5,051 bases of DNA from NCBI GenBank assembly GCA_017999075.1, contig JAGOBX010000303.1, positions 1-5,051 of the forward strand, given 5' to 3'. Source of the stretch: JAGOBX01 sp017999075 [NCBI: Candidatus Babelota bacterium]. GTDB taxonomy: Bacteria > JAGOBX01. A model generated the notes under the pieces. It was given only the letters and a program-made list of their open reading frames with translations, had not been told where the DNA came from and did not search any database. Of this stretch, positions 1-5,051 are shown in pieces. The position numbers and the translations under genes are program-made. The first letter of the stretch is position 1; every line of letters begins with the position of its first letter.

Positions 1-167
1 TTTTCAACCGATTTCCCATCTGAATAAGCAACAGTTCCCTGCGGCCAGTAATTTTGTGACGGAAGATTCCAGCCATTAGTCCCCCAGTGCAGCTTACCTG
101 CTTTAGAACCTGTAATGGTTATAGTATCGCGTTCAGTTGGAAATTTCGGGGACCATACTAACTCAGG
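1..167 (-). other. Probable second starch-binding module (CBM25/CBM26-like), partial
   Basis: Residues 1629 to 1683, cut by the window edge. The visible part has PELVWSPKFPTERDTITITG followed by KLHWGTNGW and NYWPQGT. The LHWG-x-x-GW motif with aromatic residues Trp1656, Trp1661 and Trp1669 resembles the entry of CBM25/CBM26-type starch-binding modules attached to amylases and GH57 enzymes. Only about half of a normal module is present, so the family call is tentative. It could instead be another Ig-like domain. Confidence 0.45.
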
Positions 168-3100
168 CCCTTCATTGCCTCCCACCCAAACATGAAATAT
201 TTCAGATTTAGCAATATTTCCAAGATTATCTTCAGTTTCAACATAATAATCAATTAACGTATTTTTAAATCCGTTCACACTGGCAAAATATCTTTTTGCT
301 TTATAAGTAGGGGGAAGGCCTTTTGAACTCATTTTCACATCTTCAGCAGTCATAGAAATTGTCTGCCATGGTCCTACTCCTAACCCGCCGGCGTATATTT
401 CATTTGCAACATCGTTTATAGGATTTTCTCCATCGTCATCTATTCTATATTTTAATTGAACACGTTTCAATCCTGATACATCATAAACAAAAGTCCATAC
501 ATCAAAATTATTAGGCTGCATCCCTATAAACGCCTCTTCTGCTCCAGGATTATACGGCTGACGCTGAAGCGGAAATATTGTAGGACCAACTTGATCCTGT
601 CCCGAATTTATAACCTGATCGGCAAAAACCATAGCGTTGTTTGCCGCCATTGTAGGTTTATCATCCCATTCTTCTTTTCCATCCCAGTACCAGTAGCAGC
701 TTGTCTGACCTACAAGATAATGATGCCATGCTTTTTCGGATATTGAACCGTTGCCCGATATTACAGCATCAACAGATTGATATGGAGATATTTTCTGCAT
801 AGTAGCCATCCTGTTTCTTGCTGCAGTCATAACTGCCCAGGAATTCCAGTCGCTTGATGTGCCGTTTGTAAAATCGACTTTTCCGCTGTAATATGGATCC
901 CCTATCCATTTATGTAATTCAGAATTACCTAAATCAGCGCCTACCCAGCACCCCTGTTCAACTTGAACAACATCGTTTGCGTCAGGGGGAAACATATCAA
1001 GGTAATCCTGAATCGTTATAAGTTCAATATCCCCTGATCCCGGTGTACAACTTTCAAGATAATATCTGTTGCCGCTTGCTCCGGCATTATCTCCGTCGTG
1101 AGCAGCCACGATTAGCAGCGGATGAGAATTGTCGTCATTCAACTGCCATAAATTGCCCATCATACTCGGCGGATTTCTGTCACCGTAAGAATCATTATAT
1201 CCTATTGAACGTTCAGTCGGAACACCTATTATTCTTTTAATTTCTCCTGTATTCGGATTTACCCATTGAACCCAGTGAGGTCTTAATCCAACAGCAGAAA
1301 CATCATTTGAAGTATTGGTTTCGCAATTTAAACGAACATATTTTGATTGAACAGGATTTAATTGATCCGCTTTATTGGCAGGATTAATTTTTTCACCTGA
1401 CTGCCAAGGATAATTCTTATTGCAGTGATCAATATGAGCATTGTCTATCATTACCCATTGAACGCCTTCGTCAACCAGCCCTGGTATCATACTTAAACTG
1501 AACGCATTTTCAGGAGGAAACATTCCTTTTGAAACAGGATCCCCGAAAGTCCGCTGAATAACACGTTTATGCATTTTTATCTGAAGCCGTAAATCATCGT
1601 ATTCTATAAATGGCATTAGCGGATGATGATACCCGAATAAAACCATATCCACACGAGTGTTATTTTTTTCTGTTTTAAAATTTTCGTGAGCCCATTTATA
1701 GGTATTCATCCAGTCTCCGCCATACCCTATTCCAGAACTTGACAAATTATTTAAATTTTCTATCAAGGAACCGGAATAACTGATTTGAACTCCGGCATTT
1801 TTCCACGGACTTCCTTCATAAGCAACTTTTTGTGAAACAAAATCTATCGGTAAATGCGTATAAGAATTTATTCTGTCAGGCCAGGTTAAAACATCCAGCA
1901 CAGGCGTAGTATTTTTTGGATTTCCAGCAGTATTTACAATATTCTCATATGGCCAGTAAATAGGCTGATGCTGATGCCAGTGATATGCAAAATACATTTT
2001 ATCTGATGTCTGACGCTGACGAGGAACAGCATTCGAAGGATAACTGAATTCACTTTCTCTTGCAATACTGTTCTGCGCTTTCAATTTGTAGTAATATGTA
2101 GTGTTATTTGTTAATCCATTATCAGTATAATTTGTAGAAACAACAATATTTGAATTTATTTTATTAAAATTAATCCCGTCTGTTGACCTGTAAATATTAT
2201 ACCCAGACAAATCACTTTCAATGTTTGCTGTCCAAACAAGGTCAATCGCACCATCTTTCCCATAAGCAATTAAGCCTACAGGCGACGCAGGAGCAGGATT
2301 TGCGTCAGGAACAACGCTCTTTTCTGTTGTATATTGGCTGTATTGATCCGAATTATCCACAGCTTTCAGCCGATAATAATATCTTGTTCCATTTACCGCT
2401 GAATTATCCGTATATGTGGAGGTTGTCAATAATCCTCCGATTTGTTCATATCCAGAACCGGATACAATCGATCGTTCAAGAATATATCCTTTCAAATCAG
2501 ATTCTGTATTAGCCGACCATGATATTCTAACTGAATTGTTCAGCGCTTGTAAATTAAAATTACCTGGAGTCTGCGGCGGCAAATCCCCGACTACTGCCCA
2601 GCGATTGCTTACAATCATAGTTCCGGCATTCTGATTTATAACATTGAGCTCCCTGTTTTTTGAAGTAGTTAAAAAATCTTGTTCCCAAGCCCCATTATCT
2701 TTTACGTATTTATATTGTAAAAACGAACCTTCGATTAGATTTATTGTTTTTGTCCAGATATTATTTCCTGTATTTGTCATCTGATTTTGAAGAGCACTCC
2801 ATGAAGGAGTCAATAAATCTCCTGCTATTTGAACCGAAGTGAATCCTGACTGGTTGGTCATATCAATATTAAATGTAACTGCTATAGAATTTACAGGAGT
2901 TGCATTTATTTCTGCAGATTTAGAACTTTCCTGCAGCTGAGTATTTACCGCAGAAATATTATAATAATATTTTGTTCCGTTTACAATTGCCGTATCTGTA
3001 AAATTATTTTGTAAAATCAATGACGAATTAATTTTTACAAATCCACTTCCTGAAGTAAGACTGCGGTAAACATTATACCCTGAAATATCTAATTCACTGT

Positions 3101-5051
3101 TTGCTGTCCATGTTAAAGTAATTTTTCCGTTGCCTGCAGATACAGATAAATCACGTGGCGCTGCTGGCGGCGGCGTTTGAGTTATCGTAATTCCAATCTG
3201 AACACTGAATACGCTTTCATTTCCAGCTTTGTCAACTGCTGTAACAACATAATAATATGTCTGATTTAATTGCAGCGCATAATTTGTAAATTGAAGAGAT
3301 GTTAATAACGGACCGTTTATTTTCACAAATCCAGAACCGCTTGTCTGGCTCCGGTAAACATTATATCCTGACAAATCCTGTTCTGCATTAGCTGTCCATC
3401 TGATTACAGCCTGACCTATTCCAGCATCAGCAATTATTCCAGTTGGAGACGATGGAGCTGATGTATCATCAGAAAAACTTCCGTTATTTATTGTAAAATT
3501 AAAACTGAATTCTCCGTTTCCTGTCAATTCTATAGTTTTTGTTAAAGGAAGTAAATAATTGCCTTCAGTTCCATCGCTAAAAACCGAGTTATATTGAGCT
3601 CCTCTAAAAGTAATTATTGCCTGGCCGCCGTTTGAATTTCGCAATCCATAACTTGATCCGGCAATTCCGCCCACAATTTCCAAATTTGTTTTGCCATTTA
3701 TCATCATATCATTCAAATTCGGAGATAATCCAAATCTTATATTTAAATTTCCTGAAACATTTTCTTTATAATCTGCTGTTAATACATCGCTGTTATCAGC
3801 AAGTCTAATAATTTTTTCTATTAAGCCGTCACTTGAAACAAATTTGAATCCAGGACCTTTAGGAGGTGCGGCATCTATTGTCAAACTTAAATTAATACTA
3901 CTGGTAATATTTTTTTGAACAGTTACTGATGATGCGCTGGTTATATACCCTGATTTTGAAGCAATTACTGTTTTTTCGCCAACTGGCGCATTTATAAATA
4001 TATAATATCCGTTTATATCCGATAAAGTAGTCAAACTTCCTATAGTTACTGAAACTCCGGATAATTGAGTTCCTGAAACAGCATCAGTTACTATCCCTGA
4101 TACTATCCCTGTATCAACAATGCCTGAAGAACCGCCTATGCTCGCAAACGGAACTGTAAAAATGTCGATATCTCCCCATTCAAGCGGAGAATTATAATCA
4201 GTAGCTCCGGTAGTATTATAATTTGTAGAATCGGCAGGAATACAATCTATTCCCGACTGCATATCTCCGTCTCCGTGGCCAACCATAATTTTTACAGTCT
4301 GCGGATTCGGATTTCCAATTAAAGACAACGGAACCGCTATTTCAAAAAAACTGTCTCTGCTGTTCCAAGCATGATTCTGAGTTCCGAAAACAGCCCCGTC
4401 TTTTGTCCGCAAAATCATTTCTCTTGCTCCGGCGCCGCTTTTTCCTTGAAGTCCATCTGTTTTTGTGTATCTGAACGCATCAGGCTGCCATTTACTTGCT
4501 CCATTATTTTCATAAGGATATAAAAACGGACCCTGCCAAAAATTACTGGCAAAATATATCATATAATCAGGTTTATTCTGACCGCCGAACAATTGTCCTT
4601 TATGCCAAGCATCGTATTCTCCTGAATTCATACCCTGAGCATTTACTCCGCTGTATCCCTTACCGTCTATTACATCAAGCGCGACCCATTGCGGCAGATT
4701 CATGGTATATGGCTTATCGCCGCTTCCTGCATTTGCCGGATCAGCGACATCTCTAACATCAGAAATCTGTATTCCAATATAAAGATTATTCAGATCATAC
4801 GCCATATACAAAGCAGTATAATCAAATTGTGGCTCATGATGTGCTCCGCATAACCACGAAGCATTATCAAGAACCGGAGCAGTGCATACCAAATCAGCAT
4901 CGCTCCAGTCAGCAGGATTTCCATCAACAACTATTGTCTTAATTTGATTGGGCGCTAATGCAGGACTTCTGCTTCCGCTTTTTGACCTTGATGATTCAGA
5001 TGTCACAGATGTTATTGAATATAAATCATTATCATATTTTCCTTGAAAAAA
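1..5051 (-). CDS. Multidomain GH57 alpha-glucan hydrolase (amylopullulanase-like) with FnIII and starch-binding modules, partial at both ends
   Basis: One frame is open across the whole window (codon 1 at 5051..5049, codon 1683 at 5..3), with no in-frame stop and no frame break. Domain order: CBM9/DOMON-like, carboxypeptidase-regulatory-like, unknown beta region, FnIII x2, CBM20-like, FnIII x2, GH57 catalytic domain, Ig-like domain, probable second starch-binding module. GH57 enzymes are retaining alpha-glucan hydrolases or transferases. The HQHQP, GMFPPEN and DGDN motifs and the starch-binding modules point to hydrolysis of starch, glycogen or pullulan. FnIII and carboxypeptidase-regulatory-like modules are typical of exported bacterial enzymes, so an extracellular or surface location is inferred; the signal peptide would lie upstream of 5051. 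The first Met is residue 83, inside the first domain, so the true start is outside the window. At over 1683 residues it is longer than most GH57 enzymes. Exact substrate and bond specificity (alpha-1,4 or also alpha-1,6) cannot be decided here. Confidence 0.96.
177..554 (-). other. Ig/FnIII-like beta domain after the GH57 domain
   Basis: Residues about 1500-1625. It has SGLKRVQLKYRIDDDGEN (1526-1543), PWQTISM (1561-1567), and the closing strands LIDYYVETEDNLGNIAKS (1599-1616) and IFHVWVGG. The YYVE-x-x-DN-x-GN pattern is typical of Ig-like beta-sandwich domains appended to bacterial enzymes. It probably packs against the catalytic barrel or acts as a spacer to the next binding module. The fold is likely; the precise family is not certain. 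Confidence 0.6.
561..2003 (-). other. GH57 catalytic domain (amylopullulanase-like)
   Basis: Residues about 1017-1497, an expected (beta/alpha)7 barrel plus helical part. Region 1 is HWHQHQP (1024-1030). Region 2 is FGYHHPLMP (1139-1147). Region 3 is GMFPPENAFS (1176-1185) with probable nucleophile Glu1181 (codon 1511..1509). Region 4 is IVAAHDGDNAG (1314-1324) with probable acid/base Asp1319 (codon 1097..1095). Region 5 is GQTSCYWYWDG (1448-1458). The DG-E/D-N form of region 4 and the aromatic W-x-W-D/G form of region 5 resemble the amylopullulanase/alpha-amylase branch rather than branching enzymes or 4-alpha-glucanotransferases. LRPHWVQWVNPNTGEIKRIIG (1256-1276) fits the segment usually found before region 4. 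Both catalytic residues are present, so activity is expected; the exact bond specificity is not shown. Confidence 0.9.
2022..2291 (-). other. Fibronectin type III domain 4
   Basis: Residues 921-1010. The entry is PASPVGL after a linker DANPAPAS. B-strand Trp940 (DLVWTAN), C-strand SGYNIYRSTDG (949-959) and F-strand TTYYYKLKAQNS (984-995) are present. It lies 95 residues after the equivalent points of FnIII 3. A short basic linker (PRQRQTSDK) leads straight into the GH57 domain. Confidence 0.92.
2307..2579 (-). other. Fibronectin type III domain 3
   Basis: Residues 825-915. It has the Pro-rich entry PPQTPGN, B-strand Trp845 (VRISWSAN), a C-strand KGYILERS (854-861) followed by a SGSG turn, and F-strand TRYYYRLKAVDNS (889-901). 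It is more divergent in the C-strand than the other copies (YILERS in place of YNVYRS). It links the CBM20-like domain to the last FnIII before the catalytic domain. Confidence 0.92.
2592..2888 (-). other. CBM20-like starch-binding domain
   Basis: Residues about 723-820. It starts with the strand AVTFNID and SVQIAGD and has Trp751 (TPSW), Trp766 (NNIWTKTI), the LQYKYVKDNGAWEQD block (Lys781, Trp789), the NREL motif (799-802), and a late Trp818. This order matches CBM20, where in fungal glucoamylase the first Trp, the Lys of YKF and the Trp before the NRE motif form a starch-binding site. It should bind raw or polymeric alpha-glucan and bring it to the GH57 domain. CBM48 and CBM53 share the fold, but the YKY...W...NRE pattern favours CBM20. 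It sits between FnIII 2 and FnIII 3. Confidence 0.85.
2895..3167 (-). other. Fibronectin type III domain 2
   Basis: Residues 629-719, entered through a proline/alanine linker (TPPPAAP). The B-strand Trp is Trp648 (TLTWTAN), the C-strand is SGYNVYRS (657-664), and the F-strand is TKYYYNISAVN (693-703). It lies 96 residues after the equivalent points of FnIII 1, to which it is closest, suggesting a tandem duplication. The CBM20-like domain follows directly. Confidence 0.92.
3174..3458 (-). other. Fibronectin type III domain 1
   Basis: Residues 532-626. It has the bacterial FnIII hallmarks: a Pro-rich entry (APSSPTG), the B-strand Trp in VIRWTAN (Trp552), the C-strand SGYNVYRS (561-568), and the F-strand TYYYVVTAVDKAGNES (598-613). 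Its C-strand and following loop are nearly identical to those of FnIII 2 (both have TSGSGFVKIN). The role is a spacer between binding and catalytic modules in an extracellular glycanase. Confidence 0.92.
3468..3851 (-). other. Unrecognised beta-rich domain
   Basis: Residues about 401-528, between the regulatory-like domain and the first FnIII. I do not recognise the family. Visible features are alternating hydrophobic strands (GNLNIRFGLS, NLEIVGGIAG, QAIITFRGA), an NDMMING turn near 447-453, and a closing pair KTIELTGNGEFSFNFTI (505-521). It has no cysteines and no Trp, so a typical aromatic sugar-binding platform is not obvious. It could be a small jelly-roll accessory module or a structural spacer. 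Confidence 0.45.
3882..4106 (-). other. Carboxypeptidase-regulatory-like (CarboxypepD_reg) beta-sandwich domain
   Basis: Residues about 316-390. It has the pattern VSGIVTDAVSGTQLSGVSVTI, then a turn into SDINGYYIF, then VGEKTVIASKSGYI and a closing strand SINLSL. This is the standard signature of the 70-80 residue carboxypeptidase-regulatory-like fold: G-x-V-x-D-x-x-x-G-x-x-x-x-G-A/V-x-V, a D-x-NG-x-Y/F-x-F turn, then A-x-x-x-GY. Such domains are structural spacers in exported bacterial proteins, and some bind glycans. Here it joins the N-terminal binding domain to the rest of the chain. Confidence 0.85.
4146..4946 (-). other. CBM9/DOMON-like carbohydrate-binding domain
   Basis: Residues about 36-302. 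It opens with IVVDGNPADWSDADL and continues with ALYMAYDLNNLYIGIQISD. This matches the family pattern of a DG-x-x-x-DW entry strand followed by a D-x-NNLYIGI strand, as in CBM9-like and glucodextranase-type DOMON domains. The second half has FFEIAVPLSLIG (235-246), a typical late strand, and ends at EWGDIDIFTVPF (291-302). Related domains accompany pullulanases, glucodextranases and xylanases and bind glycans. At about 265 residues it is longer than a usual CBM9 of under 200, with an aromatic-rich middle (Trp172, Tyr178, Tyr180, Trp188). Cys56 and Cys68 are 12 residues apart and could form a disulfide in an exported protein. The family call is fairly safe; the ligand is inferred. Confidence 0.7.
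4947..5051 (-). other. N-terminal low-complexity Ser/Arg/Lys-rich segment of the GH57 protein
   Basis: Residues 1-35 precede the first recognisable domain. Residues 12-30 are dominated by Ser with interspersed Thr, Arg and Lys (SITSVTSES, then SRSKSGSRSP), followed by ALAPN. No hydrophobic stretch of signal-peptide length and no Met are present. This looks like a flexible linker, possibly just after an export signal or another domain lying beyond the window edge. No specific function can be assigned. Confidence 0.5.

Noticed and set aside
1043-1240. 65-codon open frame on the plus strand
   Set aside because: It lies antisense to the GH57 catalytic domain around region 4, has no recognisable domain, and its composition follows from the opposite strand's coding.
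1663-1669. Run of seven T on the plus strand as a possible terminator
   Set aside because: No GC-rich hairpin precedes it, and on the minus strand it encodes Glu-Lys-Asn codons within the catalytic domain.
2183-2634. Two overlapping open frames on the plus strand (2183-2512 and 2416-2634)
   Set aside because: Both are antisense to FnIII 3 and 4, overlap each other in different frames, and show no family motif, while the minus-strand frame has clear FnIII signatures throughout.
2307-3458. DNA direct repeats or a CRISPR-like array
   Set aside because: The periodic similarity is at protein level from FnIII domains about 96 residues apart. The DNA copies are diverged and there are no short identical repeats with regular spacers.
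3617-3808. 63-codon open frame on the plus strand
   Set aside because: It is antisense to the unknown beta-rich region, whose minus-strand frame is continuous with the rest of the protein. There is no supporting motif or start signal.
4496-4756. 86-codon open frame on the plus strand
   Set aside because: It is antisense to the CBM9/DOMON-like domain and shows no recognisable domain.
4803-4805. Met83 as a possible start codon of the minus-strand gene
   Set aside because: It falls inside a core strand of the CBM9/DOMON-like domain (ALYMAYD), and the frame with convincing domain sequence continues upstream to the window edge.
1-5051. Possible frameshift, recoded stop or pseudogene
   Set aside because: Reading codon by codon gave exactly 1683 codons in a single frame, with domain signatures in register from end to end and both GH57 catalytic residues present.

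Overview
The window is the interior of one very large gene on the minus strand. One reading frame runs without a stop through all 5051 bases: 1683 complete codons plus two bases. Both the start and the stop codon lie outside the window. There is no intergenic DNA, so no promoter, ribosome binding site, terminator, RNA gene or mobile element can be seen. The standard code fits, since no in-frame TGA, TAG or TAA occurs and Trp is TGG throughout. Residue numbers below count from the first full codon (5051..5049), so residue n occupies bases 5054-3n down to 5052-3n.

The product is a multidomain, probably secreted or surface-bound, alpha-glucan-degrading enzyme. In protein order (right to left on the map) it has: a Ser/Arg/Lys-rich tail (1-35); a CBM9/DOMON-like carbohydrate-binding domain (about 36-302); a carboxypeptidase-regulatory-like beta-sandwich (about 316-390); an unrecognised beta-rich region (about 401-528); two fibronectin type III (FnIII) domains (532-626 and 629-719); a CBM20-like starch-binding domain (about 723-820); two more FnIII domains (825-915 and 921-1010); a glycoside hydrolase family 57 (GH57) catalytic domain (about 1017-1497); an Ig/FnIII-like beta domain (about 1500-1625); and the start of a second probable starch-binding module (1629 to beyond the window). 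The GH57 domain shows recognisable versions of all five family regions, including a probable nucleophile Glu1181 and acid/base Asp1319. It most resembles the amylopullulanase-like branch. The likely job is to bind insoluble or polymeric starch or glycogen through the accessory modules and cleave it with the GH57 domain.

The DNA is AT-rich by eye, with heavy use of ATA, AGA, GGA and AAA codons. This fits a low-GC bacterium, and the fusion of many beta-modules to one enzyme is common in uncultured candidate-phylum or Elusimicrobia-like bacteria. That placement is a weak inference; nothing in the window fixes the taxon. The short plus-strand open frames are antisense shadows of this gene.
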